From IMG/VR virus record IMGVR_UViG_3300030233_000021, positions 1 to 24,267 of that record: 24,267 bases of DNA; one strand, 5' to 3'. Numbering within the stretch: the first letter of the stretch is position 1; every line of letters starts with the position of its first letter. The translations under genes and the position numbers were made by a program. Source of the DNA: a virus. Below, piece by piece: positions 4,799 through 11,359 of this stretch. The notes under the pieces were generated by a model. The model saw only the letters and a list, made by a program, of their open reading frames with translations. It searched no databases and was not told the DNA's origin.

Positions 4799-5113
4799 AT
4801 GCACTCAAAAGAATATGTGGATCACGTAGCAGCGGCCATATACGGCGCTATCTATAAGAACGCAGACGGCTTCGAGGGCGCGTCTGATAACGCCAAAGAC
4901 GACGCCCGCCTTGACGCCAGAACCATCATATCGGCCCGTATGTGCGGACAGTCCAAGCTTGAGGCGGCGCAACGCCTGAACACATGGCACTGGGTTGACC
5001 GCCAAAAGACGCACGTTCCTTGGCCCGAAGCGCCAGAACCTGTCAAAAAAGTAATGCTACGCAAGGCTCATGCCGGAATGGATGCGACCATGACGTTCGG
5101 GGGTGCGAAATGA
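4799..5113 (+). CDS. small protein of unknown function, coupled to the peptidase
   Basis: This 104-residue protein starts at the ATG preceded by CGGAGGAATT. An upstream in-frame ATG at 4758-4760 lies inside the structured leader with a badly spaced ribosome site and is rejected. The sequence is mostly helical: MHSKEYVDHVAAAIYGAIYKNADGF at the start, then a charged middle (SDNAKDDARLDARTIISARM) and a Pro-rich end (PWPEAPEPVKKVMLRKAH). It has no membrane segment. It ends in an ATGA overlap with the HslV-like gene, so the products are probably made together. A partner, substrate or regulator of the peptidase is conceivable but unproven. Confidence 0.68.
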   Translation: MHSKEYVDHVAAAIYGAIYKNADGFEGASDNAKDDARLDARTIISARMCGQSKLEAAQRLNTWHWVDRQKTHVPWPEAPEPVKKVMLRKAHAGMDATMTFGGAK

Positions 5114-5565
5114 CCACAATCGCCTACAAAGACGGCGTTCTTGCTGCTGACGGCAGAGAAACCATTGACGGGGCTATATTTAACGAAAGCGCCATTAAAA
5201 TAGCCAACCTAGGAAACGGCTTGTACTTTGCTGGCTCGGGCGACTCAGATGACCGCGCAATTCGAGAAATTCTTGGATCGGGACAAATCCCATCGGTTGA
5301 GGATTTGAGGGAGATCAAACAGGAGCACTACGGCATCCTCGCGGACGCCAAGGCGAACAAGCTTTACTACGTTGCGGCGGACGATAAAGCCTGCGCAATA
5401 AACGATATTCCAATAGACAGACCCTTCGCTACCGGCTCTGGCGGGGTTTACGCCCTTGGGGCCATGCTGGCTGGCGCTTCTGCAAAAGAGGCGGTGCAGG
5501 CCGCAAAAAAGATTGACGTAAATAGCGGGGGCAAGGTCCGCTGCGTCCAGCTTTGGGAAGGTTGA
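5110..5565 (+). CDS. HslV/proteasome-beta-like Ntn-hydrolase peptidase
   Basis: This is a 151-residue protein starting at the ATG that overlaps the previous stop. After Met removal the N-terminus is Thr-Thr-Ile-Ala, as in HslV, where Thr1 is the catalytic nucleophile. The pattern continues with an Asp in AADGRETIDG (mature residue ~13) and a Lys in ESAIKI (~29), equivalent to the D17/K33 pair of proteasome beta subunits. GLYFAGSGDSDDRAIREIL matches the G-F-A-G-x-x-x-D region of HslV. The C-terminal half has FATGSGGVYALGAMLAGASAKEAVQAA, equivalent to the family's late glycine-rich turn and helix. It is shorter than bacterial HslV (~175 residues), and no HslU ATPase is visible. Roles could be head maturation, host takeover or self-processing. 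The family call is firm and the role open. Confidence 0.78.
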   Translation: MTTIAYKDGVLAADGRETIDGAIFNESAIKIANLGNGLYFAGSGDSDDRAIREILGSGQIPSVEDLREIKQEHYGILADAKANKLYYVAADDKACAINDIPIDRPFATGSGGVYALGAMLAGASAKEAVQAAKKIDVNSGGKVRCVQLWEG

Positions 5566-5598
5566 CTTTCCAGCCAATAGAGAGCAAAATATCTTAAC

Positions 5599-5642
5599 CA
5601 TAGCGCCGGAATGGTCCGGCGTTGCAACCCACAACGCTATGA
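5599..5642 (+). promoter_or_regulatory. nested hairpin in the leader of the next structural gene
   Basis: CATAGCG (5599-5605) pairs perfectly with CGCTATG (5636-5642). Inside, CCGGA (5606-5610) pairs with TCCGG (5615-5619) around an ATGG loop. The outer arm ends at the first base of the GAGG ribosome site (5642-5645) of the gene at 5652. The fold could modulate its translation or mark an RNA processing site. There is no T-run, so it is not a classical terminator. Confidence 0.42.
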
Positions 5643-5651
5643 GGTTTACAC

Positions 5652-6404
5652 ATGGGAACCCCGACTCGTTTTCCAAACGGCGTCACGAATAGCAAGTCTA
5701 ATGCTGCGATTGCAGACCTGCCGATTCTTGACCCGACAAAAGTTTTCTCGTTTTACGATGATTTCGACCGTTTCACCGCTGCCGCATCTGGCGTAACCGG
5801 ATGGCACGCAGACGCAGCGGGCACGCCCACCGTCGCGGTAATTGATGGCGCGGGTGGGCTGTTGCAAGTCACAAACGACACCACAGCCACGTCAAATGCT
5901 CACTATCAGTGGGGCAACAACACGGACGTTCTCGAAATCTTCAAAATCGAGGCTGGCAAAAAGGCTTGGCTGAAGGCGCGCTTCAAAATTGAAGATGCAG
6001 ACCAGAGCCTTCCGATTATCGGCCTCCACGTCGCCGCTGACGACCCTTGGGGAACGGAACCGGCGGACCAGTTCCTTTTCCGCACACAGTCTGGCGATGC
6101 GGACGCGCTGGAATTTGCTGTTGGCAAAACCAACTCAACAGAGGTTGAGGTTGCGCTTGGTAATCTGGAAGATGACACGTTTACCGAGGTTGTCGCGTTT
6201 TATGACGGCAAGGACACGGTGTTTGTTGAGCGGCGCGACGAAGACGGCGTTGTCACCAATCGCGGTCAAGCGGACGTGACAAGCTCAACTCAGGGCGACC
6301 TGCTTCCCGACACAGAGCTAACCGTGGCCTTTGGTCATGAGGCTCTTGACGGCGGAGAAGATAACCTGACCATTGACTACATCTTCGCAGCACAGGAGCG
6401 CTAA
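5652..6404 (+). CDS. beta-rich structural protein (possible jelly-roll/LamG-like)
   Basis: This is a 250-residue protein with GAGG upstream. It opens MGTPTRFPNGVTN...LPDPTKVF-FYDDFDRFTA, an opening I associate with phage structural proteins encoded near the capsid gene. The rest is a beta-sandwich-like sequence (WLKARFKIEDADQSLPIIGLHVAADDP...DALEFAVGK...VVAFYDGKDTVFVERRDEDG...LTVAFGHEALDGGEDNLTIDYIFA) resembling a concanavalin/LamG fold, with alternating hydrophobic residues and no signal peptide. Possible roles are a head fibre or an outer decoration. The function is inferred; the gene itself is solid. Confidence 0.68.
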   Translation: MGTPTRFPNGVTNSKSNAAIADLPILDPTKVFSFYDDFDRFTAAASGVTGWHADAAGTPTVAVIDGAGGLLQVTNDTTATSNAHYQWGNNTDVLEIFKIEAGKKAWLKARFKIEDADQSLPIIGLHVAADDPWGTEPADQFLFRTQSGDADALEFAVGKTNSTEVEVALGNLEDDTFTEVVAFYDGKDTVFVERRDEDGVVTNRGQADVTSSTQGDLLPDTELTVAFGHEALDGGEDNLTIDYIFAAQER

Positions 6405-7190
6405 ATGACTAAGGAGGACAAAAAGCAGCCGGTCAAAAATATAGCGATCTGCACGCCTATTGGCCGATTTGCCGACCCTGACTACATGACTTCAGTCTTT
6501 AAGACGATGAAGTTTCTTGATGGTCACGCAAACGTATCTTGGTTCACCCAAGTTGGTCACGCAAACTTGCCACGGGCGCGCAACATCCTGACCGGGCAAG
6601 CCCTAAAGTGGGGCGCTGATGACATTATCTTTATTGATGATGACATTGGTTGGGAGCCGGAAGCGCTTTTGAAGCTGATGCACGTTCCCGAAAAGGTGTT
6701 GATTTGCGCGGGAGCGCCACAGCGCCGGACAGAAGAATTGAGCTTTTGCGGCGGCCCTGACAACAACCTTCAATGGGACTGTGGCGAGGGAAGGGTGATA
6801 TACAGCGGCTATGCTGCTACCGCCTTCCTGAGAGTGAAAAGAGAAGCGTTCGAGGCTTTGGCCGATAAGGTTGAGACGTTTAGTTATACCGGAACGGACT
6901 ACAAGGCGTTTTTCAACTACAAGATAGGGCCAAACCCAAGCGGCAAAGAGGTGGGCTTTATCGGAGAAGATTACTATTTCTCCATGCTGGCGAAGGATAA
7001 CGATGTAGAGGTCTGGATTGACCCGACGATTGAGCTAAGACACTGGAACCGAAGCCCGCTAACCGAAGTTTTGGTTAATCACGTTAAGCCCAAGGAGAGT
7101 AAAGATGACGCTATTGGGGAAATTGCAAGCGATAGTGACAGCGCTGGACGAAATTCTAACCAAGACGGGGCAGGTGCAGACGGCGCTTGA
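6405..7190 (+). CDS. GT-A-type glycosyltransferase-like protein
   Basis: This 261-residue protein starts directly after the upstream TAA. Residues ~11-20 (IAICTPIGRF) form the first nucleotide-binding strand. NLPRARNILTGQALKWGADDIIFIDDDIGW carries the DDD motif that binds metal and nucleotide sugar in GT-A enzymes. GYAATAFLRVKREAFEAL and GFIGEDYYFSMLAKDNDVEVWIDP provide the later acidic 'ED' catalytic-type segment, and LRHWNR follows. The last ~30 residues are low-complexity (DSDSAGRNSNQDGAGADGA) and overlap another gene out of frame. Possible targets are virion proteins, host surface sugars or modified DNA, and none can be chosen from sequence. The acceptor and donor are unknown. Confidence 0.7.
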   Translation: MTKEDKKQPVKNIAICTPIGRFADPDYMTSVFKTMKFLDGHANVSWFTQVGHANLPRARNILTGQALKWGADDIIFIDDDIGWEPEALLKLMHVPEKVLICAGAPQRRTEELSFCGGPDNNLQWDCGEGRVIYSGYAATAFLRVKREAFEALADKVETFSYTGTDYKAFFNYKIGPNPSGKEVGFIGEDYYFSMLAKDNDVEVWIDPTIELRHWNRSPLTEVLVNHVKPKESKDDAIGEIASDSDSAGRNSNQDGAGADGA

Positions 7191-7221
7191 TGACCTAAAC
7201 AACTTTCTCGACGCCGTGTAA
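7105..7221 (+). CDS. 38-residue amphipathic peptide, out-of-frame overlap with the glycosyltransferase end
   Basis: An ATG at 7105 has AAGGAG eight bases upstream and opens a frame to the TAA at 7219-7221. The product MTLLGKLQAIVTALDEILTKTGQVQTALDDLNNFLDAV has clear heptad-like spacing of Leu/Ile/Val with Asp/Glu/Lys between, as in a short coiled coil. It overlaps the last 86 bases of the glycosyltransferase gene. That gene's unusual low-complexity tail is what one expects when a second frame is under selection. Function unknown; an oligomerising or accessory peptide is possible. Confidence 0.5.
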   Translation: MTLLGKLQAIVTALDEILTKTGQVQTALDDLNNFLDAV

Positions 7222-7278
7222 ACGCCAGCAGGCGGCTCAAGCGGTCAAAACTAGACTACGCGAAACTGATGAGGTACA

Positions 7279-7359
7279 TTGGTTAACATTAAAACTTCCC
7301 GCCGCGCTAGGTTTGGCGTTGCAGGACATACAACAGTTACAGGGCTCGCAAATGGCTGA
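7279..7359 (+). CDS. possible 26-residue basic peptide (TTG start)
   Basis: A TTG at 7279 has GAGG four bases upstream and opens a frame ending in TGA at 7357-7359, encoding VNIKTSRRARFGVAGHTTVTGLANG after the initiator. It overlaps the next start (ATG 7352) by 8 bases, which could couple the two. The evidence is only a ribosome site and an open frame, and the TTG start is weak, so it may equally be a leader peptide or chance. Confidence 0.25.
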   Translation: MVNIKTSRRARFGVAGHTTVTGLANG

Positions 7360-7777
7360 CACAGTAGAAGTTGAAAAGATTTACGGCGCTAACTCTGCCG
7401 AGGCTGGGCGAGGGCGCTACGTTTATCGCCTTTCCAACAAAAGCGACTCAACCGGCGAGAACGCCGTAACAAAAATTGACATTTCTTCACTGTTTGCGCC
7501 GGGGCCGGGAAAAACGAAGCTTACCCCAACGTACACGGTGGTAGAGCGTATTGATTATCGCGTAACGGGGTTTGATTACGTTGAGCTTCTTTGGGACCAC
7601 GACACAGACGATCAAATCGCTGTGTTGCGCGAGCAAGGCGTTATTGATTTCACGCCCTTTGGCGGTCAAATTGACCCTAAGAGCGCTGGCGGCACTGGTG
7701 ACATTAAGCTGACCACGGCAGGCGCTACCACGGGCGGCAGCTACGAAATCGCTATTCAGTTTCGCGTAAAGGCGTAA
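7352..7777 (+). CDS. structural-type protein of unknown function
   Basis: This 141-residue protein, if started at ATG 7352 (AGGG upstream), begins MADTVEVEKIYGANSAEAGRGRYVYRLSN. An alternative TTG at 7313 would add 13 residues without a good ribosome site. The sequence alternates beta strands (YRVTGFDYVELLWDHDTDDQIAVL, GDIKLTTAGATTGGSYEIAIQFRVKA), as in small phage head or tail completion proteins. It has no Cys and no membrane segment. The location between the glycosyltransferase and fibre genes fits a virion protein. I do not recognise a named family. Confidence 0.65.
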   Translation: MADTVEVEKIYGANSAEAGRGRYVYRLSNKSDSTGENAVTKIDISSLFAPGPGKTKLTPTYTVVERIDYRVTGFDYVELLWDHDTDDQIAVLREQGVIDFTPFGGQIDPKSAGGTGDIKLTTAGATTGGSYEIAIQFRVKA

Positions 7778-7781
7778 TGCC

Positions 7782-7976
7782 ATGCCTCCGCGCGGGAGAG
7801 CTATGTACGACAGGCCGCTTATCGGCGGTCGCTCTTACCACAAACCGTCTCAACGATGGGGTGGGGGTGGGTCCGCAGGTGGGGGCGGGGGGCCGTCCAA
7901 CAACGGCCTTCTACTGGAAGATGGAACCAGTTTTATTTTGCTAGAGGACAACTCCTCTGTTTTGGAGCTTGAATAA
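7782..7976 (+). CDS. small glycine-rich protein
   Basis: This 64-residue protein has a basic start (MPPRGRAMYDRPLIGGRSYHKPSQRW), a poly-Gly centre encoded by G-runs, and a C-terminus with a double repeat LLLEDGTSFILLEDNSSVLELE. Such Gly hinge plus 'LLLEDG' endings occur in short phage proteins placed just before tail-fibre genes. A start at ATG 7803 (GGAG five bases upstream) would give 57 residues and is equally plausible. The stop overlaps the next start (TAATG). Probably a virion or adaptor peptide; the function is inferred only from context. Confidence 0.6.
   Translation: MPPRGRAMYDRPLIGGRSYHKPSQRWGGGGSAGGGGGPSNNGLLLEDGTSFILLEDNSSVLELE
7858..7892 (+). other. G-run cluster with G-quadruplex potential
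   Basis: Five runs of three to six G (7858-7861, 7863-7867, 7869-7871, 7881-7885, 7887-7892) lie within 35 bases on the coding strand. They encode the Gly stretches of the small protein. The spacing allows a G-quadruplex in DNA or mRNA, and the runs could slip during replication. Confidence 0.4.
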
Positions 7977-9079
7977 TGGCTAACACCCGCGTATCAGACC
8001 TGACATCGGGCGGTGCTTTTGCCGCCACGGACCTTTTTTATGTTGTCGAGACCGCTGGCGTTGGCGGGGTAAAGAAAACCGGCGCACAACTTCAAGAGTT
8101 CCAGCGCGACACCATCGCCTCCTTTGCGACTGCCGGAACGAATATGTCCATCGTCCATGACGACGGCGCGGACACCCTTACCTTCAATAACACTCAGGCG
8201 GCCTACACTGACGCTGACGCCGTAGGCGCTATTAGCGACGAATTGGGCGGTAACGGGCTTGCCGTTAGGACGGCGGCAGACACCCTCACCCCGCGCTCCT
8301 TAACGCAGCCTGCGGCTGGTATTACGATTTCAAACAACGATGGCGTATCCGGTAATCCCACATTCGCCCTCGCCGACGACCTTTCGGCCCTTGAGGGGTT
8401 AGGTTCAACTGGCATAGCAGTGCGCACGGCGGCAAACACATGGGCGCAGCGGACTATAGCCGGAGGCACAGGAATTACCGTTTCTGACGGTAATGGGGTA
8501 TCCGGCAATCCGAGCGTCGCCGTAACCGCAGGCGGGATTGACACTGCACAATTGGCAAACGATGCAGTAACCTTTGCTAAACTACAAGAGCTATCAGCTG
8601 ATGTTTTAATAGGAGCTTCTTCCGCAGGCAATCCTGTAGAAATTTCTTGTACATCCGCCGGTAGAAATCTTATAGACGACGCGGACGCAGCAGCACAAAG
8701 AGCTACTTTAGGAATATCCACCTCCGCTACAACCTTGTTAAATACTGGTATTGCTTTTTCTACGGGTATTGTGTCTGATGATGCCGCAGCCGAAGTAAAT
8801 GTAGGCGGGTTTAACGGTGCTACCGTAATTATTCAAGGTAATGTAACCGCAGCAGGGATGGGGCTGTTCTTTTTGCGGACAAATTCTACAGTCAGTGCAG
8901 AGGAAGTTGCTCAGATAGGTACGACAATAAATGTAGTTGCTGGTGATGGCAGTTTAGGTGGCACTACCGGACCAGATAATAAAACGAACATACGCCCAGA
9001 CAGCTCGGGTAGCAGTCTTTGGATTGAGAACAGAACAGGCGCTGCTCGTGGATATACAGTTTATTTATTAAGGCAGTAG
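7976..9079 (+). CDS. tail fibre/spike protein with internal repeats
   Basis: This is a 367-residue protein. Residues 1-50 (MANTRVSDLTSGGAFAATDLFYVVETAGVGGVKKTGAQLQEF) are the typical phage fibre 'adaptor' opening. Two ~43-residue repeats follow, at ~90-132 and ~141-183, sharing GIAVRTAANT...R...GITISNxxGVSGNP. A hinge FAKLQELSADVLIGASSAGNPVEI is the usual fibre linker to a distal tip. The distal part (from about residue 196, base ~8565) is coded by visibly A+T-richer DNA than the first half, suggesting exchange of the receptor-binding tip. The gene overlaps the previous stop by one base. Confidence 0.75.
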   Translation: MANTRVSDLTSGGAFAATDLFYVVETAGVGGVKKTGAQLQEFQRDTIASFATAGTNMSIVHDDGADTLTFNNTQAAYTDADAVGAISDELGGNGLAVRTAADTLTPRSLTQPAAGITISNNDGVSGNPTFALADDLSALEGLGSTGIAVRTAANTWAQRTIAGGTGITVSDGNGVSGNPSVAVTAGGIDTAQLANDAVTFAKLQELSADVLIGASSAGNPVEISCTSAGRNLIDDADAAAQRATLGISTSATTLLNTGIAFSTGIVSDDAAAEVNVGGFNGATVIIQGNVTAAGMGLFFLRTNSTVSAEEVAQIGTTINVVAGDGSLGGTTGPDNKTNIRPDSSGSSLWIENRTGAARGYTVYLLRQ

Positions 9080-9083
9080 TATC

Positions 9084-9512
9084 ATGGCAACACGTATAAA
9101 CGGAAGAAAGTGGCGTAGAGATAGAGATGGTGCTATTTTTTGGGTTTCAGACGATAGCAACTACACTGATGCAAGTCTGGACAGTTTAGAAGAAGATGCA
9201 ATTACAGCATCAGAAATGGAATATGGAAGGCCGGGAAAGAAAGAAATTCTAACAGAAGCTTACCGTAGAATAGGCGCTGTTCTAAACGTAAACAATCGTG
9301 ACGCTGTAAAAACAAGAGAACATTCTTTAAGAGCTAGAGCAGAAAGTTTGTTAATCAGAAATGCTCTAGGTTTTACTCTTACTGCTTCTCAACGAGATTT
9401 CTTAACACAATACGTAACTTCTATTATGGAGGTACAAGCAATAAAAGAAGCGGCGGAACTTCTGTTAACCAGCCGTCCTGTAGATTATATAAACGACAGA
9501 CATTGGCCGTAG
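9084..9512 (+). CDS. fibre-associated protein of unknown function (A+T-rich)
   Basis: This is a 142-residue protein starting 4 bases after the fibre stop. The N-terminus INGRKWRRDRDGAIFWVSDDSNYTDASL is beta-like. The remainder is helical (KKEILTEAYRRIGAVLNVNNRDAVKTREHSLRARAESLLIRNALGF...YVTSIMEVQAIKEAAELLL). Codons are clearly A/T-ending compared with the genes on both sides, matching the distal half of the preceding fibre, so the two probably travelled together. It may be a fibre-tip partner or assembly chaperone, which is inference from linkage. Confidence 0.65.
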   Translation: MATRINGRKWRRDRDGAIFWVSDDSNYTDASLDSLEEDAITASEMEYGRPGKKEILTEAYRRIGAVLNVNNRDAVKTREHSLRARAESLLIRNALGFTLTASQRDFLTQYVTSIMEVQAIKEAAELLLTSRPVDYINDRHWP

Positions 9513-9564
9513 GAAATTATAGTGAATATTCCGCCACAATTAGACGCTGTATAGGAGGCCTCGA

Positions 9565-9966
9565 ATGATCCACGTTGAAATAGCCACGCGGGCCGAGAAC
9601 CTAAACCCACAAATCAACAAACTACACAACAATCTTGTGTACAACACAGACTTTGTTTTTACCGTTTACACGGAGGGGTGGAGAAAAAGGTGCGTGGTTC
9701 CTGCTGGGGCCGCTGCAACGAAGCGCGTCAAGCCACGCAGGGCACGGGCGGAAATTATAGAACAATGCCTTAAAATAGCGCGCCGTGACGGATACCCATT
9801 ATCGTGGCGCGATGTAGACCAAGCCACTATTGACGTTATGAGAGAAGATGGATGCGACGCTGCATATTTGTTTTTCAGAAGTGCGGCGAGCTATATTCGT
9901 GGCTTTGCAACAAAGCTTTGGCGCTACTGGTATGTGCCGAAATTAGAATCAGAGCAACAAAAGTGA
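9565..9966 (+). CDS. basic protein of unknown function
   Basis: This is a 133-residue protein with a strong ribosome site (AGGAGG, six bases). It has a basic middle (EGWRKRCVV...KRVKPRRARAEIIEQCLKIARRDGYPLSWRDVDQATIDVM) and a Trp/Tyr-rich C-terminus (IRGFATKLWRYWYVPKLESEQQK). Base composition is back to the phage average. It may bind nucleic acid, but no known motif is visible. The stop overlaps the next start (GTGA), so it is coupled to the zinc-ribbon-like gene. Confidence 0.6.
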   Translation: MIHVEIATRAENLNPQINKLHNNLVYNTDFVFTVYTEGWRKRCVVPAGAAATKRVKPRRARAEIIEQCLKIARRDGYPLSWRDVDQATIDVMREDGCDAAYLFFRSAASYIRGFATKLWRYWYVPKLESEQQK

Positions 9967-10637
9967 AAAACGCGGATTTTCAACTAAAGGGATGCAAACC
10001 CGTCCGTCATCACGATAAACGGCGAGGCGGCTATCACGGCTCATTCAAAAGGGTCTGTGACCGTTCCGGCTTTGTCTATGACGCAGAAGACACGCGCAAA
10101 GAGTGGACCGGACTTATTGTCGGCAAGGATCAATGGGAGCCACGCCACCCGCAGGAGTTTGTTCGCGGCCTACCTACCGACATAACCGTTCCTGACCCCC
10201 GCCCCGGCTCTCCGTTTTCCGCTGGTGCTGGCGTAGACATTAACGACCTGACGGCGGTTTCCGGCTCCGTGGCCGCAAGCGTTTATACTTCCGGCGCAAC
10301 CGATGAGACGCGCCCGTTCGTCTATTGGACGCTAGACCTTGGTGCAGAGGTTGGCGTAAACAGCGCTACACTCAGCAGTTTCGCCGCTGCTGGCGCTACA
10401 AACCCTGATATTCGAAAGGGGTTTTATATTGAAACATCTTCGGATAACATAACCTACACACCCCTGCTTGAGGCTATTAATGAGCAGGGCGGCGGGGTTT
10501 CTCCCGCAGCGACCGATTACGTTGTGCAGATCAGTAAAGATGCTCGATACCTTCGCCTGACGCTTCGCGGCGGGAAGGGGCTGGGTTATACGGGCGTTAT
10601 AACAATGACCGGCCTGTCGGTTTCAAAGGAAAGTTAA
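9963..10637 (+). CDS. virion protein: zinc-ribbon-like N-terminus plus discoidin (F5/8C)-like domain
   Basis: This 224-residue protein starts at the GTG overlapping the previous stop. An upstream start would need ~37 extra residues that overlap the previous gene. Residues ~15-75 (GSFKRVCDRSGFVYDAEDTRKEWTGLIVGKDQWEPRHPQEFVRGLP) match a phage family whose typical version has two CxxC knuckles. Here only one Cys remains and the second knuckle reads VGKDQW, so zinc binding is probably lost. The end (SVYTSGATDETRPFVYWTLDLGAEVGVNSATL...IETSSDNITYTPL...ARYLRLTLRGG) looks like an F5/8C carbohydrate-binding sandwich. Likely a structural protein near the tail or head surface. The family and domain calls come from memory of motifs. 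Confidence 0.65.
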   Translation: MKNADFQLKGCKPVRHHDKRRGGYHGSFKRVCDRSGFVYDAEDTRKEWTGLIVGKDQWEPRHPQEFVRGLPTDITVPDPRPGSPFSAGAGVDINDLTAVSGSVAASVYTSGATDETRPFVYWTLDLGAEVGVNSATLSSFAAAGATNPDIRKGFYIETSSDNITYTPLLEAINEQGGGVSPAATDYVVQISKDARYLRLTLRGGKGLGYTGVITMTGLSVSKES

Positions 10638-11354
10638 TTGGCTACCAGCGGCTCCACAGATTTCAACGATACTTCCCGCCTGATTGTGCGGGACGCGCTT
10701 GCGTCTATTGGCGGATTACAGCCCGGAGAGACGCCGGAACACGAGTTGTCAGAATACGCCATGCGCCAGCTTAATCGCATGATCAAAGCTTGGCAGGCTA
10801 AGGGTTACAATCTTTGGCGCGCAACAGAGGGGGAGATTACCCTTGTCGCCGGTCAGCAGTCTTACACCATGGGCGGATCAGCGCCAGACTTCGCCTCGCG
10901 CCCGCTTCGCATTGAGCACATGCGATATGAGGATTCTTCAGGCACCGAAACTCCGCGCATTATGCCAATGAGCCGAGAGGAATACTTTGCGCTTCCCAAC
11001 AAAGACTCCAACGGGGTGCCGACGCAGTTTTACTATGACCCACAGTTAACGCAGGGGCGGCTATACATCTGGCAGGTTCCGTCAACTGTAAACGGCGAGA
11101 AGATCAAGTTTACCTATCAGCGATCAATTGAGGACTTCGACGCCGCAACGGACAATCCAGACTTTCCGCAGGAGTGGCTTGACGCGCTTGTGAAAAACCT
11201 TGCCTTCCAGCTTGCGCCCACGGTCTACCCCGGCCAGCCTCAGATTGCGATTGCGGCCAAAGCTATTGCCGAGGAGGCCCTAACAATGGCCGAGGACTTT
11301 GATCGGGAGTGGGGGTGCGTCTATTTTACAATGGGCGACCCTAACTACAGGTAG
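10638..11354 (+). CDS. P22 gp4-like tail accessory factor (head-tail adaptor)
   Basis: This is a 238-residue protein with a TTG start directly after the previous TAA. The N-terminus is a helical adaptor pattern seen in P22 gp4-type proteins: RLIVRDALASIGGLQPGETPEHELSEYAMRQLNRMIKAWQAKGYNLW. Then come EITLVAGQQSYTMG, an RPLRIEHMRY segment, EEYFALPNKDSNGVPTQFYYDPQLTQGRLYIWQVP, and FPQEWLDALVKNLAFQLAP. Gp4 binds below the portal ring and extends the connector in short-tailed phages. Finding it upstream of a gp10-like protein supports a podovirus-type tail. Confidence 0.82.
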   Translation: MATSGSTDFNDTSRLIVRDALASIGGLQPGETPEHELSEYAMRQLNRMIKAWQAKGYNLWRATEGEITLVAGQQSYTMGGSAPDFASRPLRIEHMRYEDSSGTETPRIMPMSREEYFALPNKDSNGVPTQFYYDPQLTQGRLYIWQVPSTVNGEKIKFTYQRSIEDFDAATDNPDFPQEWLDALVKNLAFQLAPTVYPGQPQIAIAAKAIAEEALTMAEDFDREWGCVYFTMGDPNYR

Positions 11355-11359
11355 GCCCC

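Noticed and set aside
5020-5109. N-terminal extension of the HslV-like gene
   Set aside because: It would bury the catalytic Thr-Thr N-terminus under 30 residues overlapping the previous gene; the ATGA-coupled start gives the expected mature end.
8203-8721. 172-codon leftward frame in the tail fibre
   Set aside because: Antisense shadow of the fibre repeats; its repeats mirror those of the fibre.
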